Shown: positions 19,335 through 27,267 of the stretch, one piece after another | Layout: each line of letters begins with the position of its first letter | How positions within the stretch are numbered: the stretch's first letter is position 1 | Source of the DNA: an uncultured Bryobacterales bacterium | GTDB lineage: Bacteria > Acidobacteriota > Terriglobia > Bryobacterales > UBA6623 | Direction: 5' to 3' | Assembly (NCBI GenBank): GCA_951813065.1 | Contig: CATOTH010000009.1 | Span: 248,001 to 312,000, forward strand | Length of the DNA: 64,000 nucleotides | Position numbers and translations under genes: made by a program | Notes under the pieces: model-generated | The model's database searches: none | What the model saw: the letters and a program-made list of their open reading frames with translations, nothing else | Told to the model about the DNA's origin: nothing

Positions 19335-20846
19335 TCAGGTGTGTATCGCCGCCAATGCACGGCCCACCTTCATTCGAACCTGCCGATACCGGTGCATGAG
19401 ACGACCACGCCAGCCTTCTCGTGTTTCTTCGGCGAAACGGTACGTCGGTCGCCCACCTTCGCCGAGCCCGAGGCGCGTGTGCGTAAACTGGCAGCTACCA
19501 ACGCACCTATCCGGATGCTCGAATGGCTCGGTCTCCGCTTCAACGAATCGGTGCTCGAACGACCACTGACCGGCAGTAGCGGAACCGTCGTGCCACCAAT
19601 CCTCCCCAATTAAGTAGCGCACAAGCATCCTCGTTTGCTCAGCCGCCACGAGATTGCAGAACGCGACCGTGTTCTGGCCCGGCTCTGGACCATCCTCTGC
19701 AGCATTGTTGATGTAGCGTCCCCTATGCCGAATACCCAACCGTTCGTCTCGGGCGTCACCGCTGGTGTATTGTCCGCGGCAGCGCAGGCACCGCATGTCG
19801 GGGCCAACTAGATGAACGCACCATTTCGCAGACAGTAGACGCTCCCCCGACTCCACCAAGACCCCGCCGTCAATCAAGGGAAGGCAGTTCGCGTAAGCGA
19901 TGTGATTCAGAACGTCGCGCGCCTCTGCATTGTCGACGCAGCAGACGATCACATCAGCGTCAGCCGCAAGCCGATACGCCCGTTCGGTGCGGATCGACAA
20001 CGGAACAGAGCGAATGACGGGCCGACGAGCGGTGGCGACCCTACGCACATGATCTCCGGCCACCTTCGCTTTGAGGACCCCAATGCAGTGTCGGTCGGCG
20101 TAGATCAAACGATCCAGATTCCTGTCTTCGACTAAGTCCGCATCAATGATCGTTATCTCCTCAATCCCCATGCGCGCCAAGGATTCGAGGATGATCGAGC
20201 CAACACTCCCCGCGCCCACCACACAGACATGCGTCCGAGCCAGCCTTTCCTGTGCCTCGATCCCCCAGCTGTCGACCGTCCGCACCAAGCTTGGCCGGCG
20301 TGCGTATGGCAAATACCCGTCCGGAGGCCAATCCGCGCTTGTGTGGCGTGGTCCAACCCGCCGCACATCTGTACACTGCACAGGCACAATGCGGCCACGT
20401 CCCAACTCTCGCCAGAATCGGGCGCTCCAGACACCGTCTGAGCCGATTGTCAGTCCGAGCAGCGGCAACCCCGTCTCCCTAACGAAGGGTGCAATTATGT
20501 TGCGCTCAGTGTTTTCGTCGATGGCGCTCAGGGCCTGCCAACCGGGTCCGGGATGACTGTGAAGCACCGCTACTCCCGCATCCGCCTTGAGCGCGCGATC
20601 TAGGGCGCGATTAAGGTAATCGCCCTGCACCGTAACGTTGCCGTGCAGATCTCGGTCGCCGCCGTCCGGGAGAACGACATCGTCCAAGATCCCCGTATAG
20701 CGGTTGAAACCCTCTCCCCGCCGCCACAGTGCCAGGCAAGCCTCCTCCTGCCAACCCTCGTTATGGAAGCCACTCAGCAGGTGATCCGCGAGTTGACGGT
20801 GTACCGATTCACGCAGAACTACACGATGCTTCAACGCATGCTCCAA
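19335..20846 (-). CDS. JAB isopeptidase - E1 (ThiF) fusion of a ubiquitin-like system
   Basis: A 503-residue two-domain protein. Residues 1-150 are an MPN/JAB metallopeptidase with H96-S-H98, S107 and D110 as the JAMM zinc site and E34/E35 as candidate catalytic acid. Residues 190-450 are a ThiF/E1 adenylating domain: GAGSVG (211-216), DADLVEDRNLDR (235-246) and CxxC at 353-356 for zinc, with a second pair (CVGSC) near the C-terminus. Cysteines 302/303 are near the likely thioester region. One polypeptide can thus process or remove a ubiquitin-like protein and activate it. It overlaps the E2-like gene by 16 bp and is last in the operon. Confidence 0.9.
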   Translation of the reverse strand: MEHALKHRVVLRESVHRQLADHLLSGFHNEGWQEEACLALWRRGEGFNRYTGILDDVVLPDGGDRDLHGNVTVQGDYLNRALDRALKADAGVAVLHSHPGPGWQALSAIDENTERNIIAPFVRETGLPLLGLTIGSDGVWSARFWRELGRGRIVPVQCTDVRRVGPRHTSADWPPDGYLPYARRPSLVRTVDSWGIEAQERLARTHVCVVGAGSVGSIILESLARMGIEEITIIDADLVEDRNLDRLIYADRHCIGVLKAKVAGDHVRRVATARRPVIRSVPLSIRTERAYRLAADADVIVCCVDNAEARDVLNHIAYANCLPLIDGGVLVESGERLLSAKWCVHLVGPDMRCLRCRGQYTSGDARDERLGIRHRGRYINNAAEDGPEPGQNTVAFCNLVAAEQTRMLVRYLIGEDWWHDGSATAGQWSFEHRFVEAETEPFEHPDRCVGSCQFTHTRLGLGEGGRPTYRFAEETREGWRGRLMHRYRQVRMKVGRALAAIHT

Positions 20847-21256
20847 ATCCTACGGATGTGCCTGTCAAGGTAGGTCCTCATGTTCTTGCCGTCCGGTATA
20901 TCGATCCGGTCCCAGAAGTCGCTTGGCGGGGCGCTAATCGCCATCCAGACCTCACCGTTCTCGAATTCGTAGTTCGCAACGACTCCCGCTGGCTGAGACC
21001 CCTTCACTAGCTCCGCCAGAACATGATCTGGCGGTGAAAGGTACACCCAGTGCGGCGCCACTTCGGGCCACTGCCCTTCGTTTTCGTGCACGGCCATCGC
21101 CAACGTCACGGCGTCTCCGTCACGGCTGCCGTCCTCGATCGGATACTCAAACCTCACACCATCCGCGCCGCCCTGTTCCTGAGGAGCGATAAACGGGCTT
21201 GGTCGATATCCCAACCCGACCAACTCTGCCGCAATCCGCTCCGAGTTTGTGCTCAT
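20831..21256 (-). CDS. E2-like (Prok-E2 family E-type) protein lacking cysteine
   Basis: A 141-residue protein between the Ubl and the E1-JAB gene. The order of elements fits a UBC-like fold: an N-terminal helix (RIAAELVGLGYRPSPF), beta strands (DAVTLAMAV), a proline-rich WVYLSPPDH segment, and the closing WDRIDIPDGKNMRTYLDRHI helix. These resemble the Prok-E2 family E proteins found beside bacterial Ubls. It contains no cysteine, so it cannot form a Ubl thioester. It may be a scaffold or recognition factor. Its start overlaps the Ubl stop by 4 bp. Assignment to the fold is by pattern and context. Confidence 0.65.
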   Translation of the reverse strand: MSTNSERIAAELVGLGYRPSPFIAPQEQGGADGVRFEYPIEDGSRDGDAVTLAMAVHENEGQWPEVAPHWVYLSPPDHVLAELVKGSQPAGVVANYEFENGEVWMAISAPPSDFWDRIDIPDGKNMRTYLDRHIRRIWSMR

Positions 21257-21495
21257 GCGAACGGCGCACCCTTCTCGGGGGCCGCCCGAAACACGTTGTA
21301 CTTGTCGAGCTCCACTAGTTGCCCCGAGACGAACGTCACATTCGAGTCCGGTACCCTTAGCACGTACCCGGTCTTGTCCGGATCCTCGCCAATCGCCGCT
21401 CCGGCGAACGCGATCCGCAACAACACTGCCGCATCGGCCGCCTGCTCCTCTGAGAAGAACGTCTCACCGTTCACCTTGAATTCGTACTTTTTCAT
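21253..21495 (-). CDS. Ubiquitin-like beta-grasp protein, single domain
   Basis: An 80-residue protein starting at ATG 21495, chosen because AAGGGAGG precedes it; the frame is open to 21546. KKYEFKVNGETFF, a helix with ADAAVLLRIA, GYVLRVPDSN and the final VELDKYNVFRAAP match the layout of the bacterial multi-ubiquitin domain, where the last strand commonly reads as an acidic 'V-D/E-L ... F-x-x-A-P'. Only one copy is present and the C-terminus is KGAPFA, without Gly-Gly. Whether it is trimmed, conjugated or acts uncut is unknown. It is first in the Ubl / E2-like / E1-JAB operon. Confidence 0.72.
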   Translation of the reverse strand: MKKYEFKVNGETFFSEEQAADAAVLLRIAFAGAAIGEDPDKTGYVLRVPDSNVTFVSGQLVELDKYNVFRAAPEKGAPFA

Positions 21496-21547
21496 GCCAG
21501 CCTCCCTTAAGCTGTCTACTATGCGGCGACGCGATGCCGTCGACACT

Positions 21548-21626
21548 CTAGACTGTCTAGGTCGACAACTTGTGTCAACTTGAAGTTTATACTATCATAT
21601 TTTCTAGGTATTTTGTCAACCTAGAA
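21548..21626. promoter_or_regulatory. Overlapping divergent promoters with two palindromic operators
   Basis: Toward the Ubl operon (minus strand): TTGACA (21614-21619), 17 bp, GATAGT (21591-21596). Toward the ImmA-type gene (plus strand): TTGTGT (21570-21575), 17 bp, TATCAT (21593-21598). The -10 boxes overlap. Palindrome 1 has arms CTAGAC/GTCTAG around one base (21548-21560). Palindrome 2 has arms TTCTAGGT/ACCTAGAA 9 bp apart (21602-21626), with the minus -35 box in its spacer. Both share a CTAG core, so one dimeric protein, most simply the XRE protein, could control both directions. Confidence 0.6.
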
Positions 21627-21648
21627 TTGACGCGGATGGAGGAAATAA

Positions 21649-22728
21649 ATGTTTGGGCAACGACTCCGGCTGGCCCGCAAGCGGGCAGGCCTATCGATGC
21701 GGTCACTCGCCGAGCAAATGACCCCAAAGGTCACCGCTCAGGCCATCAGCAAGTACGAGGCGGGGCAGATGCTGCCCTCTTCGGCCGTTCTGGTCGCGCT
21801 CGGAAGAGCTCTCAATGTCTCACTGGACTTCCTGATGAGCGGACAGGTCGAGGCTCTCGACGGCCTAGAGTTTCGCCAGCATTCCAAGACTTCCGCGCGT
21901 GACCGGGCGAAGGCCGAAGCGATCTTGATCGACAACCTAGAGCGTCACCTCGCAATCGAGCAGGTCCTCGACATGCCAGCAAGCGTCGATTGGATCGAGC
22001 GGCGCCGCTACGACAGCGTCGCCAGCGAAGCCCATATCGACGACAGGGCCGATGAACTCCGCAACGCCTGGCATCTTGGCATGGACCCGATTCCCAGTCT
22101 ATGTGAACTCCTTGAACAAAAGGGTATTAAGGTCGTCGAAACCGACCTACCTGAGAGCATCAATGGCTTGGCGTGCCACGTCCTCAAGGGCGGTGAGGCG
22201 GTCGCTGAGGCGGTCGTCGTTTCCACTCGAATCAACGTCGAGCGCAAGCGTTTCACCCTTGCTCACGAACTGGCACACAGGATCATCCGCTCCACCGGCA
22301 ATCCGGCCATCAACCTCGAGAAGGCGATGAACCGCTTTGCCGGAGCCTTTCTCATTCCTGGCCAGCGTCTCAGGGAAGAAGCCGGCACGGACCGCCACCG
22401 CGTTACCTACTATGAGATCGTCCGCCTCAAGCATACCTTCGGCGTCTCGGCGGCGGCCATGCTACACCGCCTTGGGGACGTCGGAGTCCTGCCTTCCAAC
22501 AGCGTCCAGCGCGCCTTCGCGACGTTCGCCCGCTCCTGGCGCAAAACGGAACCGGAACCCCTTCTTCCTCATCACGGCTTCGCGAACTTCGAGAAACCGC
22601 GTCGCTTCAAACGCCTTGTCTCGCGCGCCGTCGGCGAAGGGCTGATCTCGCCCGTGCGCGCCGCTTCGCTTCTCGACGAGTCCCTTGACTCCGTCGAGCG
22701 GCGGATCGGTGGTCCCACGATACAGTGA
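21649..22728 (+). CDS. XRE helix-turn-helix - ImmA/IrrE metallopeptidase regulator
   Basis: A 359-residue fusion. Residues 5-65 are a Cro/CI-type helix-turn-helix (RLARKRAGLSMRSLAEQM, AISKYEAGQMLPSS). Residues 140-270 are an ImmA/IrrE zinc peptidase with H206-E-L-A-H210 and FAGAFLIP downstream. Such proteins cleave a repressor or are antitoxin-like regulators that respond to stress or DNA damage. GGAGGAAATAA precedes the ATG. The stop overlaps the PIN gene by 4 bp. Being divergent from the Ubl operon, with palindromes between, it is the likely local regulator. Confidence 0.9.
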   Translation: MFGQRLRLARKRAGLSMRSLAEQMTPKVTAQAISKYEAGQMLPSSAVLVALGRALNVSLDFLMSGQVEALDGLEFRQHSKTSARDRAKAEAILIDNLERHLAIEQVLDMPASVDWIERRRYDSVASEAHIDDRADELRNAWHLGMDPIPSLCELLEQKGIKVVETDLPESINGLACHVLKGGEAVAEAVVVSTRINVERKRFTLAHELAHRIIRSTGNPAINLEKAMNRFAGAFLIPGQRLREEAGTDRHRVTYYEIVRLKHTFGVSAAAMLHRLGDVGVLPSNSVQRAFATFARSWRKTEPEPLLPHHGFANFEKPRRFKRLVSRAVGEGLISPVRAASLLDESLDSVERRIGGPTIQ

Positions 22729-23234
22729 CGTGCGTTGTTGTCAACGATGCTTCCTGCCTGATCGACCTTCGCAAGGGTGATCTTCTGCCCGTGCTCTGCA
22801 ATCTGCCGTACCGATTTGTCGTCCCGTTGCCCATACGCGAGTCCGAAGTCCTTGACTTCTCCACCGAACAATGGAAACAACTCGACATTGCAGGGATGCT
22901 TACCCACAACCTACCGCCGAGCGAAGTTGCTCAAGCCCTCGAACTCAAGGCGCGCCATCCGGGCCTTTCCGCCAATGACTGCTTTTGCTTCATCACCGCA
23001 CGAGTTCACTCTGGCATCCTGCTGACCGGCGACTCTCTGCTCCGCAAGACCGCGACCAACAACGGCTTGCAAGTACATGGTGTGCTTTGGATCGTCGACG
23101 AACTTGAAGCGGCTGGAGGCTGCGATAGATCGCTTCTAATCCAAGCCTTGGAGACTTGGCAAGGTGACGACTCGGTCTTTCTACCCCAAGACGAGGTTTC
23201 CGAGCGGCTGGAGCGCTTCACTACACAGCTGTGA
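22725..23234 (+). CDS. PIN-domain protein coupled to the ImmA-type regulator
   Basis: A 169-residue PIN-like nuclease. Acidic residues fit the PIN active site: D8 (VVVNDAS), E39/E41, D85 (LSANDCFCF) and D103 (LLTGDSLLRK), followed by GLQVHGVLWIVDEL. PIN domains cut RNA, often as toxins, and related single-gene nucleases act in defence. The 4-bp ATGA overlap with the XRE-ImmA gene argues for a two-gene unit. It is not the canonical short VapC arrangement, because no small VapB-type antitoxin is present. Confidence 0.7.
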   Translation: MTCVVVNDASCLIDLRKGDLLPVLCNLPYRFVVPLPIRESEVLDFSTEQWKQLDIAGMLTHNLPPSEVAQALELKARHPGLSANDCFCFITARVHSGILLTGDSLLRKTATNNGLQVHGVLWIVDELEAAGGCDRSLLIQALETWQGDDSVFLPQDEVSERLERFTTQL

Positions 23235-23899
23235 GGTTGTCTCGTTCCACGCTGCAGTCCCATCACAGAAGCCGCGTCTCGTCTGTGCACTGCCCTGCGC
23301 CGCGCGGTTCGGTTTGGACCGGAGCTCGAGGGAGGATTCACCCGCTGCCCGGCCCCGTGGATGCCGATTGGATAGTGAACCAGACCGCGGCGGCAGACGA
23401 AGACCGATCATGATCGATGTGCCAAGAGACCAGCCATGCATGCTCGGTGCAGGGTCTACTAAACACCCATGGCCGCGGGCAGCCACCCCGTATGCATGAA
23501 ACAGAGCGACGTGGCAATCGCTCGCTGGCATTCCGTGCGATGATGCAGTCTTGAGATTGAGACGCGGGTGCGTTTGCTGCTTTGGAATTAGCGTACGGTT
23601 CGGGCCACAGAACGGGGCTGCCCGGATTGGCGTGACGATTCAATGTTCGGCGAGCGCACCTCGCACGGCGGCCGCTCATCGCAAGTGAGCGCGTGACGGT
23701 GAGGTGTGTCCATCACCTCGGGCTGTTTCACAGTAAGAGGCTCGTGGATCAATGCTTCCGAGTCTGGATTTGGGGGCAGGAGGGCCGGAAATCGGCGGTA
23801 GCTGTCTTGGGGCGAGGGCACTGCGACCGATGCTCCGGCCCGGACAGTTAGCGTTGCTATGCTCGACCTGATATTCGAATTGGGGATCGCGGAGGCTGA
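23235..23899. other. 665 bp with no recognisable gene
   Basis: Open frames here are short and on both strands without ribosome-binding sites or family motifs. The segment separates the PIN gene from the broken helicase. No repeat or promoter was recognised. Confidence 0.4.
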
Positions 23900-25849
23900 A
23901 TGTCTGCAATCGAAGCACTGCTGGAGTCCTACCGGGCAGCGGCCATCTCGGAACGCGACAAAGGCACAGCCTTCGAGAAGCTGGCCAAGGCTTGGCTGGT
24001 AACCGATCCAGTTCAGTCACTGCGAATCAAACGGGTCCAGCCTTGGGCTGAATGGGCGGCCGGGCAGGGACAGAAGCGAACCGACACCGGGATCGACCTG
24101 GTGGCAACCCGGCATGACGGCGGACTCACCGCGATCCAGTGCAAGTTCCTTGCCGCGGAACGGAGAATCCGCAAGGAGGACATCGACAGTTTCATCTCCG
24201 CCTCGGCAAAGCCGCAATTCTCCGAGCGGATGATCGTCGAGACAACCACCAAGCCCTGGAGCCCGCACGCCACGACCATGCTGGAGGGTCAGGCAATCCC
24301 GACCACTTGCATTGGGTTGCAGGACTTGATCAAGAGCGATGTGGATTGGTCAGCATTCGCGGGCACCGGCGAGATTGCGCGCCGCGAGCCGAAGATCCTA
24401 CGTCCGGATCAGATGGAGGCACTCAAGGCCGTGCGCGTGGGCTTGGAAAAAGTCGACCGCGGCAAGCTCATCATGGCCTGCGGCACCGGCAAGACGCTGA
24501 CCGCGCTACGCATCGCCGAGGACATAGCCGGAGCCGACCGGCTGGTGCTGTTCCTGATGCCGTCGCTGGCGCTGATGGCCCAGTCGGTGCGGGAATGGTG
24601 CGCCGATGCAGTCTTGCCACTAGCGACCTTCGCGGTGTGCTCGGACTCGCAAGTCGGCAAGCGGCGCTGGAGCGCCGACGACATCGCAGAGCTAGAAGTG
24701 ACGGACCTGACGTTCCCGGTTACGACCGATGCACAGAAGGTGGCTCATGCGGTCACGGCCTCCACCCCCGCAGGGACGCTGCGAATCGTCTTCGCCACCT
24801 ACCAATCGATCCAGGTGATTGCCGAGGCGCAGGCGAAGCACGGCATGCCGGCCTTCGATCTAATCGTCTGCGACGAAGCGCATCGCACTACCGGGGCGAC
24901 CTTTGCCGGCGAGGATCAGTCCAACTTCGTCAAGGTGCATGACAATGCCGTGATCCAGGGCCGGAAGCGGCTCTACATGACCGCGACGCCGCGCATCTAC
25001 GGCGAGGGCGCCAAGTCGAAGGCCCGCGAAGTTGACGCCGTGCTGGCCTCGATGGACGACGAGGCGCTGTACGGCCAGGTCCTGTTCCATGCGGGTTTCG
25101 CGCAGGCGGTCGAAAACGGGATCCTGGCCGACTACCGGGTGATCGTGCTGGCGATGGACGAGGGGCACATCAGCGCCTCGGTGCAGAAGCGCCTCGCGGA
25201 CGGGAACAGCGAGCTCGTGCTGGACGATGCCACCAAGATCGTCGGTTGCTGGAAGGCGTTATCGAAGACCGGGCTTGCGCCGGGACCGGAGGACGATTCC
25301 GAGCCGATGCGGCGCGCCCTGGCATTCTGCCGCGACATCAAGAGTTCCAAGCTGGTCCGCGAGGAGTTTGAGCAAGTCGTCAAGGAATTCCAGGTGCACG
25401 AGCAAGACGAGGAGGATCAGGAAGCCAAAGCCCTGCGATGCGAGGTCCGGCACGTGGACGGCACCTACAATGCCCGCGCTCGGGGCGCGCGGCTCGACTG
25501 GCTGAAGGCAGATGCGGGCGCGACTGTCTGCCGCATCCTGAGCAACGCGCGCTGCCTCGCCGAAGGCGTGGATGTCCCGGCGCTGGACGCGATCCTGTTC
25601 CTGCATCCGCGCAACAGCCAGATTGACGTCGTACAGTCGGTCGGCCGGGTCATGCGCCGGGCTCCAGGCAAGCGGATGGGATACGTAATTCTGCCGATTG
25701 GGGTCCCTCCCAACGTGCCGGCAGACCAAGCGCTGAACGACAACAAGAAATATCGCGGCGGCAAGAATAGTTGTCGCCGGCCAGACCCCTTCAATAACTC
25801 GGCGACCACGTCTTCTGATGGGTGCCGCACACGTGCCGCAGTGGTCTGA
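23900..25849 (+). pseudogene. Restriction-type nuclease-helicase, 3' truncated
   Basis: The first 620 or so residues look like the N-terminal half of a large single-chain restriction enzyme (type ISP-like). There is an Mrr-type nuclease with D66 (GIDLVAT) and Q80-C-K82, then an SF2 helicase with Walker A ACGTGKT (193-199), DEAH box in IVCDEAHRT, motif III MTATPRIYG, and motif VI SVGRVMRRAPGK. The match stops at about LNDNKKYR. The remaining 30 residues have no family character and the expected coupler, methyltransferase and target-recognition parts are missing. Where it ends, a second truncated gene begins on the other strand. Confidence 0.85.
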
Positions 25850-26970
25850 TCCGTAAACAGCCCGGCCGTCAGGCGGTCCACCATTACCGCTGGCAACTCA
25901 CCGCCCTTGTCCTCCTGCCACTCCAACAGCATTTCTGTTGCGTACCCAGCTCGATCAACGTCAAGAGCGAGCTGCTGAAGCCTGAACTCTTGGTCGGCAT
26001 GCCGTCGAAACCACTGGTCAGTCCAGCGAATATAGAACACAGCGGAAAGGCCAAACCCTAACGCGCCAAGTGGCAAACGTCCCAACTGCAACCACAGCTC
26101 GACACCTTCTGTTGCCGTTGCTGGAGAGAAGAACGAGTGAGCGATCAATCCTCCCGAGCGCGCCAGAAGGAATGTGAAAATCAGGTGTACTGGCATCCGC
26201 TTCCGATGGGTGTCGGACGTCAGTTTGAATGTCTTCGAGCGATCGGAGATCTTCTGTTGGAGGACCTTGAGCTGTTCCCGCCGCGCGTGACGGGCACTCC
26301 GGTCATCGAGCTCCTGCCGCCGCTCGTCCAGCTCCGTCTCACGTGCTTCCAATCCTTTGGTCCGCTCGTCATGGTTCGCGTCGAGTGCTCGATTCTTCTC
26401 TTCAAACGACTTGGTTAGCGCCCGCTTGTGCTCTGCTGCTTCCGCATCCAGCCGTATTCTGTACTCTTGCGTCTCGCTGGTGAGCCTGTTTGTCAGTGCC
26501 TCCAGTCGAGACAGACCCTCCTCGCGCAACCGGTAGAATTCAGCCATTTCTGGCCCAAGCGCCCGCTCGATCGCCGCCGCTCGGTTCAGCGGAATGAACT
26601 GCTGTTGAATAGCGGTGAGGACCCGGCTCACATCAACAGGATCAGGAGGGTCCCGTTGGAAAGAAACGTGAATCTGGTCGTCGCCTCGTTCTCGGTCGCG
26701 TTCGACGCTAACGTTCAGTCTCAATGGCTCGAAATAAACCGAAACGCTGTGCCACGATGCGCTTTCGTGCTGGCTAGCATGTGCGGCGAACGGCTGCTTC
26801 TGGATCCCAGCCAGCTGAAAGCTATTGCTCGCTTGATAGCCATCCATGACCTGGACGGTAACGAGAGACTGTCTCGCATCTTGCTCCAGTTCGTCGGCTA
26901 TTGCCATAAGAGCGGTCAGGATTGCTGCATCGCTGGACGATGGCGAGCGGAAGCGTGTGTTTGCTGGCAC
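25465..26970 (-). CDS. Coiled-coil membrane protein, 3' truncated at a rearrangement junction
   Basis: The GTG start at 26970 has GGAGA upstream. Residues 1-130 form an unknown N-terminal domain and about 150-255 a charged coiled coil (EFYRLREEGLSRLEALTNRL, ERTKGLEARETELDERRQEL). Residues 262-330 hold two hydrophobic segments, and a helical region follows (RLQQLALDVDRAGYATEMLLEW). At about LLKGSG, residue 400 or so, the frame enters the reverse strand of the helicase gene, and the last 100 residues are merely its antisense. The real protein is therefore a truncated form. Family unknown; a membrane-anchored defence or sensing role is a guess from the neighbours. Confidence 0.6.
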   Translation of the reverse strand: MPANTRFRSPSSSDAAILTALMAIADELEQDARQSLVTVQVMDGYQASNSFQLAGIQKQPFAAHASQHESASWHSVSVYFEPLRLNVSVERDRERGDDQIHVSFQRDPPDPVDVSRVLTAIQQQFIPLNRAAAIERALGPEMAEFYRLREEGLSRLEALTNRLTSETQEYRIRLDAEAAEHKRALTKSFEEKNRALDANHDERTKGLEARETELDERRQELDDRSARHARREQLKVLQQKISDRSKTFKLTSDTHRKRMPVHLIFTFLLARSGGLIAHSFFSPATATEGVELWLQLGRLPLGALGFGLSAVFYIRWTDQWFRRHADQEFRLQQLALDVDRAGYATEMLLEWQEDKGGELPAVMVDRLTAGLFTDQTTAARVRHPSEDVVAELLKGSGRRQLFLPPRYFLLSFSAWSAGTLGGTPIGRITYPIRLPGARRMTRPTDCTTSIWLLRGCRNRIASSAGTSTPSARQRALLRMRQTVAPASAFSQSSRAPRARAL

Positions 26971-27267
26971 TTAGATCTCCAATCGTATTCTTGGTTTGAT
27001 CACCTGGGCCTCCGCACCTTGAGGCCACCGCTCCCGCTTCGTGAAGCGAGACCGCATCTTGCAGAAGTAGAGCGACCTAGATCGTGCCTCAAGGGTGAGC
27101 TTCGAGAACTAGTCGGAGAACTAGTCGGCATCGCTCTGGGAAATGGCTGCTGCCAATTGGATTGTAGTCCATTGCCCACCGCAGTTTTGCCCGGAGCGAG
27201 ATGCACAACCTGGCAGCGATCCCGCAGGGCCTTGAGGGTCTTGTTCAGTTCGGCAAAGAGCCCTGCT
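26971..27267. repeat. Intergenic stretch with a 12-bp tandem duplication
   Basis: The stretch holds no gene. GAGAACTAGTCG occurs twice in direct tandem at 27104-27115 and 27116-27127, which looks like a simple slippage or duplication event. Confidence 0.5.

Noticed and set aside
22725..23234. A classic VapBC toxin-antitoxin pair
   Set aside because: The partner is a 359-residue XRE-ImmA protein, not a short VapB-type antitoxin, so the pair is described as PIN plus ImmA regulator.
25465..25765. The last 100 residues of the coiled-coil protein as a domain
   Set aside because: This stretch is exactly antisense to the helicase motifs and looks like out-of-frame sequence.
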